Part shown: piece by piece, positions 46,556 through 58,832 of the stretch
Layout: each line of letters opens with the position of its first letter
How positions within the stretch are numbered: position 1 is the stretch's first letter
Source of the DNA: Stictocephala bisonia
Lineage: Eukaryota > Arthropoda > Insecta > Hemiptera > Membracidae
Direction of reading: 5' to 3'
DNA length: 64,000 bases
Assembly (NCBI GenBank): GCA_035578905.1
Contig: JAQJVL010000732.1
Span: forward strand, 1 to 64,000
Program-made: the position numbers and the translations under genes
The notes under the pieces: generated by a model
What the model was told of the DNA's origin: nothing
Database searches by the model: none
What the model saw: the letters and a program-made list of their open reading frames with translations, nothing else

Positions 46556-47303
46556 TAACAAGTGACGTGTTTGGCACACGAATCGTGTAGGAGTTTTCCC
46601 TGGCGAAGCTACCTAGTGACGTGGTTGGCACACGAATCGTGTAGGAGTTTTCCCTGGCAAAGCTACCAAGTGACGTGGTTGGTACACGAATCGTGTAGGA
46701 GTTTTCCCTAGCGAAGCTACCAAGTGACGTGGTTGGTACACGAATCGTGTAGGAGTTTTCCCTGGCAAAGCTACCAAGTGACGTGGTTGGTACACGAATC
46801 GTGTAGGAGTTTTCCCTGGCGGAGCTACCTAGTGATGTGGTTGGCACACGGATCGTGTAGGAGTTTTCCCTGGCAAAGCTACCAAGTGACGTGGTTGGCA
46901 CACGAATCGTGTAGGAGTTTTCCCTGGTGAAGCTACCTAGTGATGTGGTTGGCACACGGATCGTGTAGGAGTTTTCCCTGGCAAAGCTACCAAGTGACGT
47001 GGTTGGTACACGAATCGTGCAGGAGTTTTCTCTGGCGAAGCTACCAAGTGACGTGGTTGGCACACGGATCGTGTAGGAGTTTTCCCTGGCGAAGCTACCA
47101 TGTGACGTGGTTGGCACACAAACCGTGCAGGAGTTTTCTCTGGCGAAGTTACCAAGTGACGGGGTTGGCACACGAATCGTGTAGGAGTTTTCCCTGGTGA
47201 AGCTACCAAGTGACGTGGTTGGCACACGAATCGTGTAGGAGTTTTCCCTGGTGAAGTTACCAAGTAAAGTGGTTGGCACACGAAGCATGCAAGAGTGCCT
47301 TAG
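46556..47303 (+). repeat. 54-bp array derived from a Helitron 3' end
   Basis: About 13.8 copies of a 54-bp unit: TGACGTGGTTGGCACACG, AATCGTGTAGGAGTTTTCCC, then TGGCGAAGCTACCAAG. The segment GTTGGCACACGAATCGTG, then TAGGAGTTTTCCCTGG, parallels the Helitron 3' ends at 19741-19774 and 22591-22624 (hairpin, ~11 bp, CTRR). Since 54 is 18 codons, one minus-strand frame stays open for 284 codons (SFARENSYTIRVPTTSLG repeats); I regard it as incidental. Confidence 0.9.
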
Positions 47304-47304
47304 A

Positions 47305-48600
47305 TCTATCAACGCAGACATATAAACAAACAATATTAATAATGACAGTATCAAAATATGAGCTAAGTAAGAGACATGTCCACAAATATTTATATATGAA
47401 ACCAATTGTATAATATAAACTGATAATGTCTTGATGACACTAACATAAGATATCCTTAGACAAATATACGCACATTCTAAAACCTAAAATGTTTAAATTA
47501 TTGTTAAAACAAATTATATGTATTTAATCTAACCTGCCTTATAGATCCGGGATAAGCCAGACCATAATCCAACGTTAGGCATCACGCCATCAACAATAAG
47601 ACATATTTTCCATAGAAGACGTTATAAACCACATCAAACAGCCTGAAACTATTGCTCAGTTTATCTTTAACGTTCATGTGTGTTTTTGTCGCCACATTTT
47701 TAGAAAACTACAGAGGATTCATTAAAATTGCTTTCAACATTTTATTACTTTGTACGTAAACCTTTATTAAATTGAAATCAACATTGAACATTTTAAATTT
47801 TTGTTATAATTTATACTGGTACCTGATTCTCTAATTTCAATTAAATTAGTATATTTATTGTTTTTTAACTCTCTTTGAATCTTAGCAGGTTATATTCACA
47901 AAATGAATGTATCGGTATGATTTACATAAAGTTTTGTAGTAATATTTTGAATTAGATTAGGATTTAAGTATTATACTTAATTTTTTCATGTGTACAACTT
48001 CACTCAGTAATATATTTAATACAACAGAGACGTATAACAAGTCCACCATTTACAATTATTTATTGAATCAACTCAACGTGTAATATTTTTAGTTTGATCT
48101 TTTTGTTTTCAAATATATCACTAGGTTTGTGTCTTGCGATAGTTTATTTTTTTAATCCTCAGAAAATAAAGGTTATTAATTATTCTATTAACATGAATTC
48201 ATTAGTATCACTGTTGAACTACTGTCCATACTCATGTCCATTGTAACGACAGCGAGGAAATATAGTCACTATATACTGATCGCCGAAAGTTTAGTGCGAG
48301 GCTCCGCCTAGACTGTCACTGTCACTGTCCCAAGGGCGCCGGCTAATAAAAAGAGTGCGTCCACGTATAACCTTGATTTACCACAAGACTAATTAATTGG
48401 CATCCCAAGTCAGCAGTCAGTTAGTTAGGCTCAGGCAGAAAAGACAGTTCATCGCTACAGCAATATGTGAACACCTGTGAATCGGACTAGCGCCTACGTC
48501 ACACCATCAGTAGATGGAGCTTCACTCACAACTATTGCTGAATGGAACATAGAGTGGTGTTAGTGGGTTAAAATTAAGGTTCTCTTTTTTATTTTTATAT
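47305..48600. other. Non-coding sequence
   Basis: Mostly AT-rich; a GC-richer patch at 48240-48560 contains repeated CACTGT words and a TAATAAAAAG box, but nothing that fixes a gene or LTR. Confidence 0.4.
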
Positions 48601-48619
48601 ACTAACTGTGCCAGTTCCA

Positions 48620-48845
48620 TTGACCGCAGAGTTCTGACGTTATCGTAAGATAACGGAGGTGAGCAACATCAAGTGTGGCTGCTCCTTGGTTGGGTGACCG
48701 TTCGAGCGTCCCATCCTTCCACAAAGCTCGCTTTTCAGGTCACGGGTGGTGGTTCGGTAGTCCCCCCCCCCGTTAATCCCCAGGTTAAGAGTTTGGAGAG
48801 GGTTTATTAGCCTTAACTTAGCCTGGTAAAATAGTATATATTTTA
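48620..48845 (+). mobile_element. 5S-rRNA-like SINE
   Basis: GAGCAACATCAAGTGTGGCT, then CTTGGTTGGGTGACCG, parallels the 3' half of arthropod 5S rRNA (internal promoter box C region: AGCAACxTCGxGCGTGG...GGxTGGGTGACCG). The body continues GGTGGTGGTTCGGTAGTC, a C9 run, CCCAGGTTAAGAG and TTAGCCTGGTAAAATA. A diverged copy lies at 23990-24225. The first half of 5S is not conserved, so this is not a 5S gene. Confidence 0.6.
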
Positions 48846-48849
48846 AATC

Positions 48850-51800
48850 TTTTTAATGTTTATGTTGGTTCCTTGCCAATCTGCTTTTTTTATGAAACAT
48901 TCACAATGTATACCGAGTATTGAATGTCAACCTCACAAGTCCTGCACGAACTTGTTCAATGTTCGATCCAGGTATGAATAGGTGACAGAACAGTGTGCAG
49001 GGACAAGGGTTTTGTATTTTGTTGGACAGAAGAGTCCCAGCGACAGTACACCCGGAGCTTGTGGTCGTGGCGTGGGTCTTGCAACTTATGTCGACTGAGC
49101 TGATGTATGTATGTCGCAGTTTGTTTGGATTTATTGAGGGTTAACATGTCAATCTGAGCCAGGGGGTGCTTGGGGTGTAGAGTTTGTGTGGGGGGGGGGG
49201 TTATCGATTTGAGCTGCAGGCAGCCGGGCACACGCCTCTGCTTCTGCTACTGGTCTCTATCGTCACGTTTTTCTCAGTTTTCTGTCCCCCTTTTTTACTT
49301 TTCTGCTTATCATATTTAATTTTCTTTCAGTTTTTATCGTTTTAAATGACCCTTCTTGTTTTTAATATATTTTTCTTCAGTTGAAAATGTTCTTATTATG
49401 TCTTTTAGATTTCTCCTTTTCACTGCTCATATGTTTACCGTTCTCTCATATTTCTTTTATTTTCTTTTTCTTTCTTTTTATGTGTTCCAGTCCTATCACT
49501 CTCTTTTTTCCCTTTTTTATTTTCAAAAACCTCTTTTCTCTTTTCATCTAATAGAAGTCGTTTTTCTTGTACCTAAAAGTAGTTTTACCTTCTTGAAAAT
49601 ACATCATTTTCTTTTTACAATAGAGACACATTTAATTTATTCCCCCAAATTATTTGGGCCAAGTCTAAAACTACCTATAAACAGTATAGGTTTATTTATT
49701 TGTATTTAATACACCTATTATGTTCGTTTTAATTTGTTATAATGTACTTATCTCAATAGTTGCATAATATACTGTTTTTATTTACATTTTTAGTCTTTGC
49801 GTCATATGCGAGTATTTATCTTCAACTTTATCTAAAGGTAGTTTATCACTCCCTATTTGATTAGTGAAATATATTTAATATGAAGAGCTTTATATATTAT
49901 GTATTCAAAAAATGGATAAAAATTATTAATATATGGATTACATACGCCGCGCTGTAATCCTAAACTATTTAGTAATGTTTCAAAATGTTAACCATATCTG
50001 AACTTTGATATTTTTTTTTTTTTTTTCATTTTATGGAATTCAACAGTTATGGGCCTTTCCACATTTTTGAACAATCGTAATACTTTTTTATAGAACGTCT
50101 TATTTTTCTTAGTTTTTGGCTTTAACTGGATATGTATTTTTAGTATGAAAGTAATAGATCAATAAAAACAACTACCTCTCTGTTTGCTATCGTATTTTTT
50201 TATATTTGTCTTATTTTTATTATTTGAGACATCCAAACATATAGGTGCTTTTGGCCTATTTGTATATACCCTTAACTAATTTATTTCAAAAGTCTAAACG
50301 AATTCCTTAAGCCTATTGTGCTAGTGAACATAATATACTGAAACATTCATTGATGTTTAATAGAAATTAGTTGAGTATTTTGTAGCTACAATACAGTTTT
50401 TATAGGAAAACTCCATCCAGTATTCCTAACAACTTCTTGTGATTTCATTCAATACAATCACGTTATATGCTCAAATTATTGGAGATTTCGAGTATTTTTG
50501 GTGTAAAAAAAAAATACTAAATTTATTAAAAAAGAACTTGATTAAGGAGAGGGTCGGTTGGCGGCAGCTATTGGTCGGTTCTAAGTGAGTAGACTTCGAG
50601 ACCTCGCCGTGCTCTATAATCACTCGACAATATTGACCCAAGTTCCCACTTGGTGGTCACCTTTAGGAATCAATAATATTTACTCACTTAAGTTGACTAA
50701 ACAACTTCCCACAGCTATTAACACTCCGTAGACAACTTATGCTAAAGGTAATGAGACTAGTTTTTGTTTTAAAATATCAAAATATTAATGGTAATAAAGT
50801 GTAAATATGTTTGTTTTAAATTTGTTTTCCTGTAAATTTATGGATTGTATTATTGTTAAGTTTGAACTTTACGATCTTCTAATATAAACTTAATAAAGTT
50901 ATGTATGTCCTTAAATGAAGTAAGGAGTGTAGTATCACACTTTCAAAATTAAATTTAAGGACTTGGGTTTATTTTTATTCCCCTTTTTAATAGCCCACTT
51001 ACACGTGGGATCACTATCTAATTGAAATCAATGTTAAAAAATTAAATTTTTAGTTTTTCATTTGCTATAAATTTAAATTATCTTTAAATATACTTAAGTT
51101 TCTACATTGTTGGAACAAATAATTAGCTTAAACAAGTTATTTTCTTACAAAATGGAAATATAATTTATATAAAAAACAAAATTGTCATTTAACCATTCAA
51201 ATATATGGCCGGAGAAACTTTAAGATTTTTGTCACTGAAACTTTGATACAACGAACAGAAGATTTTGAAACATGAATATATTACATTGTAACTTAAAGTA
51301 AAATAGGTCCAAATTTATTTTAATAAAAAAGTGAAAATCTAGCTATCACATTATGTAGGTTATTCATGATACAAACAGTTGCTACAGCAATTAGAAATCT
51401 GCTATCCACCCAAGGTGTTTCTGCGCACCAAAAACTGTAATAAAAAAGATAGATTTTAATACTATAATACAGAAATAATTTTAAATTAAATAGCTGATTT
51501 TAATCAAGGAATATATTGGTAGATTTTCGTCGATCTATAGTGTATTTGAAATGATAAAATCAAAGACACTTAGTCATGGTCAACAGATGCGTAACTGAAC
51601 AATGATTGATCCCATATGAAATCGAATTTACTAATGTAAGTAAATTCAAATTTGTTTACAAACGATTTTTAATTTTTTAAAGATCTTATACAAAAATAAC
51701 AGAGATGATAAATATATATAATTTTTTACATGAAGTAATATTGTCACCTTATTAATATTTCCAAAGGCGAAAAAATGAGCTCGAAATAAAATTTACAAAT

Positions 51801-51980
51801 GTACATAAAAAATTACGATGAACAAATAACGTATTTTAAAAAAATCATAAGATATTGAAAAACTACAAAACATAAATATAATTCAATTTATAAACCTTCT
51901 AAATTAATCATTTTTTATTTACATACGTTTTATTTTATTTTATAGATGTTAATTTTATATATTTTCGTTATGCTTTATTT
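48850..51980. other. AT-rich non-coding sequence
   Basis: 49265-49620 is T/C-rich and gives an artefactual hydrophobic frame. G10 run at about 49191-49200. No gene or defined element. Confidence 0.5.
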
Positions 51981-51984
51981 CTTT

Positions 51985-52080
51985 ACTCTGAAGATGGCCT
52001 CAGAGCGGAAACTGGATAGTGATTTGTTTTTAAAATATGAATGAAGGATACCTTGTTAAAAATATTACTTCATTTATAAT
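51985..52080 (+). mobile_element. Possible retroelement terminal remnant
   Basis: CTGAAGATGGCCTCAGAGCG followed by GAAACTGG resembles the CTGAxGATG...GAAAC motif seen at the ends of many animal Penelope-like and related elements. Nearby TTAGTAGCCCTGAC recurs as ATAGTAGCCCTAAC at about 26993. Weak. Confidence 0.25.
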
Positions 52081-52539
52081 ATTAGTAGCCCTGACTTTTT
52101 ATATTCATGTATAAATAAATATTAGTTATATCTCTTTTCATATAAATAATCATGATTACAAATTCTTTTCATCGTAGATTTACTGTAAATTCAAACAGCT
52201 GGAAACAGCTGAAACATATGTTAAATATCTAACCTAACCTCACAATTTTGTACGTACAGGGTGTAAAGTGCCTCCCAATCCAGAATCATAACGTTTACAT
52301 CACCGGGGGGTCTTTTATCGCGGCTTATTCTGGGTGAAAAGCGGTTAAATACGACTCCCCTCGTTCGGCCGCAGTCATTAGTGAACTCCCTCCCCCACCC
52401 ACAATCCACTAACAATGACGTCATCAATACCACGCCAGTTTTACCAATAGAAAAGTTGTTAAATTAGATTAGTAAACCTTAGTTTACCAATATAATTCTT
52501 CACCAACCCAATGTTATTTTAATGGAATAAAGGAAATTT

Positions 52540-52710
52540 TAAGGGGCTGTTTGTAGCCTTTAGGAAAGGAATTTCGAAAAAAAACCTTTTTTAGTGGGTC
52601 CCTTCGATACTAAAGCTAACTTTCTTTAACATTTCGTGTAAATCTGTTCAGTGGTTTTTGAGATTTCGTGATGAGTGAGAGAGTGAGTCAGTCAGTGGCA
52701 TTTGAATAGA
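52540..52710 (-). mobile_element. Helitron 5' portion, truncated (minus strand)
   Basis: The minus strand starts TCTATTCAAATGCCACTGAC after an A and continues CTCACTCATCACGAAATCTC, the classic Helitron 5' module. Downstream blocks match 16286-16720 and 18850-19030. No 3' hairpin/CTRR was found to the left. Confidence 0.6.
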
Positions 52711-53399
52711 TCGAGCCTTTCACATATAATCATGTAAGCTTGAGCTTAAGTATAATAAAATAGCTTAATGGACCTAATTTGTCATCGGTAAATTAATAGT
52801 TTTCATTTAATTTTATAATATTTAGTAATTCAATAAAATAATTTTTCCCATTTACGTTTTTTTTTCCTAATGACAAAATTGTTATATTTATTTCTCTAAC
52901 AATATGGCAAACAACAAACGAATGGCAATAATTAAATGGCTCGTGTAATCGGTAAATGGACAGCGTGTTGGCGTACGTTACACGCGATTTCTCCAACGGC
53001 TTGGACAGTATAAATGGGTTTGATGACACCCAAACTTGTTTATACCTGTCACATGCACGACTGGTTATACATTTTCCATGTTTGCGGTTATTTAGAATAA
53101 TAAATGAGAAACTATACAAAACAACCAACATCTTATTGGCATTACTATCTCTGTAAGTATATTTTGGTCAAACACCTTTTTTAAATATTTTTTTTATTTT
53201 TAAGTTTAACTAAAGGATATCAATTCATTGGAATTATCCCATGTTTACAGAAAATGTTCTGTGTTGATTTGTCAAATAAAATATAACTTATTATTTAGCG
53301 TACGTTTTTTCGTATAAGTTTTCGAAAAGGGATTGAAAAGTCTCACAAAATAAAATTGATAAAATAACAATATATGATAATACTGATTATTATAGTTAA
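52711..53399. other. AT-rich non-coding sequence
   Basis: Open frames at 52793-53156 on both strands lack recognisable features. Confidence 0.4.
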
Positions 53400-53426
53400 T
53401 GCATAAAGAGGCAAACTTGGAATTCT

Positions 53427-54239
53427 ATGGGACCTAATAAACAGTCTCAGTGGGCATGTTCATCTTGCCGAAAAGCCAAGAAAGGGTCTCAATCTCAGGC
53501 TGAAGAAGAGGATGCTGAACGTGAACATAACCTTGAAGCCAATGACGAGGTTAGCAATACAGAAGTAATGAAATCGATTCTGGCCAAGGTAAATGGACTT
53601 TATGAAATGAGAGAACAGATTAATAACATTGAATCTGCTGTAAATTTTTTCTCTGAAAAATATGATGCTTTAATGCAAGAAATTGTCCAACTCAGAAAGG
53701 AAACTAAAGATATGAAAGCTGAAATTGAATCCCTGAAGGCAAACGAATTGAAGCACAAGGAAACAGTTAACAAGCTTAACTATGAGCTATCAGAGCTAGA
53801 CCAGTATGGACGAAGGCTTAACCTAGAAATCCAGGGAGTGAAGCTTGAAGGAGACCCTAGACAGGAGGACATTGGAGATGTGCTGAAGAAAATAGCTAAA
53901 GACATTGATGTGGATTTTCGTTCTGCAGACATACACCAGGCACATCGTCTACAGGCCAGAAGGGATGGAAAGGCACCTACCGTTATTGTCCAGTTTTTCT
54001 CCAAGACCTCGAGAGACCTTTGGCTAACAAATGGAAGAAGGGCTAAGCTAAGTAACATATACTTTAATGAAAACCTTAGTTCTTATAATAGGCTATTGTT
54101 GAGAGAAGCTAAACTTAGAGCTAAGACTCATGACTTTAGATTTGTCTGGTTTAGAGGTGGGCGAGTGTTGGTGAAAAAAGGAGAAAATAGTAATTTGGTA
54201 GTAATTCGTAGCTATGATGACCTAAATAACATAAAATAG
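53427..54239 (+). CDS. LINE ORF1 protein, 270 aa
   Basis: ORF1 proteins of LINEs bind RNA and act as chaperones in the retrotransposition particle. Residues 1-20 contain WACSSCRKAKK, which looks like the last C-x2-C of an N-terminal PHD-like finger whose front part is missing. An acidic linker (25-45) leads into a long heptad-rich coiled coil (about 45-125, for example QLRKETKDMKAEIESLKANE). Residues 123-270 (DQYGRRLNLEIQGV ... DIHQAHRLQ ... PTVIVQF ... LSSYNRLLLREAK ... FVWFRGGRVLVKKGE) match the FP25-type ORF1 domain known from insect CR1/Daphne-like LINEs. No internal stop. It sits 384 bp upstream of ORF2, transcribed in the same direction. Confidence 0.8.
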   Translation: MGPNKQSQWACSSCRKAKKGSQSQAEEEDAEREHNLEANDEVSNTEVMKSILAKVNGLYEMREQINNIESAVNFFSEKYDALMQEIVQLRKETKDMKAEIESLKANELKHKETVNKLNYELSELDQYGRRLNLEIQGVKLEGDPRQEDIGDVLKKIAKDIDVDFRSADIHQAHRLQARRDGKAPTVIVQFFSKTSRDLWLTNGRRAKLSNIYFNENLSSYNRLLLREAKLRAKTHDFRFVWFRGGRVLVKKGENSNLVVIRSYDDLNNIK

Positions 54240-54623
54240 GCTATTTCATCTGTAGCATGCAATTTAATCTCAAGCATAACAACAAAGTTTCTGACACTAT
54301 TCATTTTTTCACAAATGCTATTATGATAAACACTTATTTACAAAACTTAGCCTTCAAAACTAAGCCTAGCTACTTGTTTGATAAACAATTGCCTGTACAT
54401 AACTTGTTTGGCTCTTGTTTGGTATGTCTGACTTATGCGCACTCTTGTTTCTGTTCTTTTCATCCTTTTGTTATTGTGTATTTATGTCTGTTGTTGATTT
54501 TATAGAGTTTATAGTTTGTTTTCAGATGTTATATTTTTGTTTTATTAATATTTATTTTATTGTCATGTTGAATATTGAGGAAGTTTACTACTGTTATTCA
54601 TTTATATTTTTCAATTTGATAAT

Positions 54624-57600
54624 ATGGAGCTCAATTTAATTGATAATAGATTATATTTTAACAGTTACACTAGTCTTGAAGAGTGGAACTGTGCAGTAAA
54701 ATCTAGTAGGCTCAAGATTGATATGCTATATCTTAACATTAGGTCAATTAGTAAGAACTGGGATACTCTAAGATTGCAAATAATGTCTAGCAATGTAACT
54801 TTTGACTGTATAATTTTAGCTGAGGTTTTTTGTAACGAAGATGAAATCATTCTTTTTAATATACCTTGTTATAAGAAAGTTTTCAAACTTAGAGAAAATA
54901 AGAAGGGAGGGGGGCTTATCATGTTCTATAACACTCAGACCGTCAGCTTTACAAACATAAACATTGACAACATAAACACATATGAACACATCACAGGTGA
55001 ACTAGAGCTGATTGGTATGAAAGAGCCTTTTAAATTCCTACTACATGCAATTTACAGACCCCCCACCTCCTCTAGCGGATTTCCACTCCCACAAGCCATA
55101 CAAGAGATTAATTACGTTTTATCCAAACTGGGAAACCATAGAAATATAGTATTCTTGGGTGATACAAATATTAATATAAAGAATAAAAATGATCCTAATG
55201 TATTAAATTACGAGACAGTATTGGCAGAATGGGGCCTAGAAAAAGGAATATGGGACTATACAAGAGAAGAAATACGACTGGATAGTGTTACCAAATCATG
55301 CATAGACCATATTTATTACAAAATAGATAGGCCTATTGAACATATATTCACAGGTATTATTAAAACTAAAATATCAGATCATTACATTGTAAATATTCAA
55401 ATGGATCTCAAAGGAGGAGGAAAAAGAGACGCAGAGGTTGAAAAAGTAAGAAAAATACATGAACCTGTATTGAGAAATAAATTAGACAGTGTAAACTGGA
55501 ATATATATGAATCTGATGATGTAAACATTGGATTTGAATCGCTAATTAGTAAGTTTGCAGCAATCTATGAGGAGAGTTCAACTGATATAATATTAGGTCG
55601 GGGGAAAACTTACCATAGAAATGGTTTTTCCAAGTCACCACTGAAGGAATGGATGCACCCAGAAATATTAAACCTAATTAAAGAAAGAGACAGAGTGTTT
55701 AGGCTGTGGAAAGGGGACCCCTCCAACAACAGGCATAGAAATTTATATAAAAAACTCAGAAATAGAATAAATAACATAATAAAGTTAAGGAAAAATGCTT
55801 ATTACAAAAATGTTTTTGAAAGCAACAGTCGAGACTCTAGGAAGATATGGAGAAACATAAACTATCTTCTAGGAAGGGGACAGAAAAGTGATGTGGACAG
55901 CACAATAGCCATTGCTATGGGTAAGTATATGGATAAAAAAGAAATTGTGAATGGTTTTGCTAACTACTTTATTAATGGAGTTGAAGCCCTTAAACATAGC
56001 AGTAACTATAATGATGAAATTGAAATCAGGGAAGCAAACTACTTAAAACAAAATTTCTATATACCCAAGGCAACGCCAGAAAAGATTAAGTCAATAGTAC
56101 AAAAAATGAATATAAATAAATCGCCAGGATTGGACTTAATAAGGATAAAGGATATCAAAAGTGTTGAAAGTAACATTTCCAGCCTACTATCTCAACTAAT
56201 TAACAAGTCAGTTACACAAGGTATTTTCCCGAACTGCTTAAAAACCGCTGTGATAAGGCCTATTTACAAAAATAAATCTAAGAAAGAATTTCAGAACTAC
56301 CGCCCAATAGCAATTTTGCCTGTGATAGGAAAGATAATGGAAAAATATGTGTTAGATTCATTGAATAAATATCTGACAGAAAATAACATTTTGAGTAGCA
56401 AACAGTACGGTTTTAGGAAAAATTGTAGCACAATAAAGGCCTTGGAAAATTTTGCTTACACTGCTAATAATATAATGAACAATAAATGTCATGGACTAGC
56501 CCTTTTCATTGATTTTTCTAAAGCTTTTGATACTGTAGAGCACAACCATATAGTGTCTGCTTTATACAAAATAGGGGTGAGGGGTCCCTACTTAAACTGG
56601 TTCAAAAGCTATTTATAAAATAGAAAGTTTATGGTGAAAGCTCTAAACACAATAAGTGATGAAAAAAATATCAAATTTGGAGTGCCCCAAGGAAGCCAAA
56701 TTGGACCAGTTTTGTTCATAATATACTTAAATGAAATATTAGAAAAAATTACAAATTGCCATGTTTTTGCTTATGCAGATGATGTCCTGTTGCTGGCCGA
56801 ACATAAAGATTTGAAAATAGCTGAACAATTATTACAAAATGAGTTTAGAATTTTTACCAAATGGGCTCATGATAAAGGTCTAGTTATAAATTTCAATAAA
56901 ACTAGCCTCATGCACATATGCCCTAAAAATATGAAAATTGAAACAACTATAAACATTAAACATCATGATTGTGAATGTCTGCATGGGCTTTAGCAGTGTC
57001 AATGCAATGACATAAGAATTCTAGATAAAGTTAAATACCTAGGACTTACTGTAGACAGAAAACTGACTTGGAAAGATCATATACATACACTTCATAAAAA
57101 ACTTAGACCATGTGTTGTCATGATGAACAAGCTAGAAAACAAGCTTAGTACAGCAGGAAAACATACTGTATACAAATCTCTGTTTGAGTCTATTATGAGA
57201 TATGGAATTACAGTATGGGGAACTGCAGCAGACACTCATATTAACATTATTACTAATCTTCAAAAGAAATGTTTGAAAACTCTGTATAAAAATGATATTA
57301 GATTAGGTCTAGTCACAGTAGATAATAATCAGCAATACAGTGTTGTAGGAGAACTTTCTCCTAAAGGGCTTTATATGTTTTTAATGATACTTGAGTTTTA
57401 TTCTAAGGATGAATTTAAAAAAGGAACCATAAGGCCACGTATTACTAGAAATGTTGTCAAATATGCTACACCTATCCCTAGAACAGTATATGGAGAAAGG
57501 TTACCAAACTATGTTGTTCCTTATTTATATAATATGTTGCCTAGTGAGATCGAAAACCTTAATAACTACAATACTTTTAAAAAAGCTATCTATCAGTGGC

Positions 57601-57635
57601 TAATTACAGGAATAAATAGGCCTAACGATGATTGA
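54624..57635 (+). pseudogene. LINE ORF2 (APE endonuclease + reverse transcriptase), two in-frame stops
   Basis: A single frame of 1003 codons is interrupted by TAA at 56616-56618 and TAG at 56991-56993; there is no frameshift, since all three open pieces (54624, 56631, 57120) lie in one frame. The APE-type endonuclease is in residues about 33-255: LNIRS (N38), E67, YRPP (143-146), GDTNIN (179-184), DHIYY (229) and SDH (251-253), so its catalytic residues are in place. The reverse transcriptase spans about 487-760: NYRPIAILP, KQYGFRK, LFIDFSKAFDTVEH, GVPQGSQIGPVLF and AYADD (716-720). The C-terminal YLGLTVDRKLTWKDH and KLLYKSLFESI-like segments follow. The first stop falls between the two aspartate motifs of the polymerase, so no functional enzyme is expected. 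Clade placement (CR1/L2/Daphne-like) is inference from motifs. Confidence 0.9.
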
Positions 57636-58562
57636 AATACTGCTGTAATTGCAGCCTATACTAACATACCTGAGTAATAAGTTGAAGGCTCTGGTTGATC
57701 TAGCTCTGATTCTTTTACACTCACTAGGCCATATAAATATATTTTTTTTCTCTCTATTTCTCTGCATTTATTATCGTAATCATAATAACAGAACAACTCA
57801 CTGACATATACATTATTTCCTGCTATTTCACATAATCACTTCACTATTACACCAAATCACTTCACTACAGAACAAAATCACCTTACAATATTGTTTGAGT
57901 AATGTAATTTCACAAATACAGGTTAATTTAGATTATTTATTGTGTTTCTTTTGTAATTTGATCATTTATTCTAACGGTTTTCTCTTGGAAGAAAAGGTGC
58001 ACTGAAAGGGACTATTTACCATAATTACACAGCCTAGATAAACATTGACCCAGAAACGGGCAATCTACCAAGTAATAAATATGACATTAACACATCAAAG
58101 ACACTGCACTGTTCAATAAATTTTACAAATAAAACATATATTCGTTTTTAGAATTCAAATAGTATTTTAGATAGTTAAATTACAGTAAGAAAACACGCTA
58201 AGGTTATATCACCTTGTGTTTGTTTACAGTACAACATATAATTCACCCACTGCCAATCCAAGTGTTGTTGTGGGAATAAGGCATAGAGTAGAGAACAGGA
58301 ATGTTTTGGCAAACAGGATAAATTTATCTACAAACTTTCACCAGGCATATCTGGCGTAGCCACTTTCTGCAGTTATTGTATTCATGCCTTCTATTGTAAT
58401 GCATAGTTTTGTAATATTATAAGCTGCATTTTCTATTTTGTAAAATAGGTGCCTGCCCTAAACCGCCAATAATTACTAATAAATAACACTATAAAATATA
58501 TATAAGCATATATGAATGTATTTTTTGTACTGCGTTTTTATTTCTTTTCTTATTTACTATAG

Positions 58563-58599
58563 GACCTCGCCGACAAGTTTTGCGTAACTTGGTGAGGCC
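58563..58599 (+). other. LINE 3'-terminal stem-loop
   Basis: ACCTCGCC pairs with GGTGAGG(CC) and an inner AAGTT pairs with AACTT around a TTGCGT loop, about 18 bp before the (AAAT)n tail. L2/CR1-type LINEs are known to use a 3' hairpin as the RT recognition site. Confidence 0.65.
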
Positions 58600-58610
58600 T
58601 TGATTTTGTA

Positions 58611-58832
58611 TTCACTTTAAATAAATAAATAAATAAATAAAAATGCTTATAATAATATTATTATGAACTTTTTAATAAATTCACTTTGTAAATACCATTA
58701 GAACTGTTGTACTGTTCACTGTTCACTTTAAATAAATAAATAATTAAATAAAAATGCTTATAATAATATTATTATGAACTTTTTAATAAATTCACTTTGT
58801 AAATACCATTAGAACTGTTGACTACTGTTTAC
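58611..58832. repeat. 111-bp tandem duplication across the LINE tail junction
   Basis: TTCACTTTAAATAAATAAAT at 58611 and 58722, and AAATGCTTATAATAATATTA at 58641 and 58752, are 111 bp apart. The duplicated unit contains the LINE's end and tail plus about 85 bp of flank, so it arose after the insertion. Confidence 0.9.

Larger units (their letters stand above)
53400..58641 (+). mobile_element. Non-LTR retrotransposon (Jockey superfamily, CR1/L2-like), nearly full length
   Basis: ORF1 (53427-54239), a 384-bp gap, ORF2 (54624-57635, two in-frame stops), a ~970-bp 3' UTR, a terminal stem-loop (58563-58599) and an (AAAT)n tail (58618-58641). The open frame preceding ORF1's ATG begins only at 53400, and ORF1 starts with what looks like the last part of a zinc finger, so the 5' end is probably truncated. 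I could not find a clear target duplication; some L2/CR1-like elements make none. Confidence 0.85.

Noticed and set aside
46551..47405. A 284-codon minus-strand frame with 18-residue repeats
   Set aside because: The period is exactly 54 bp of a Helitron-derived array; opposite-strand frames are open as well and there is no promoter, signal or conserved domain.
48655..48725. A 5S rRNA gene
   Set aside because: Only the 3' part resembles 5S and it is fused to a repeat body with a second copy.
49356..49709. A 117-codon Phe/Leu-rich frame that could look like a membrane protein
   Set aside because: It lies in a T/C-rich stretch; the hydrophobic composition follows from base composition.
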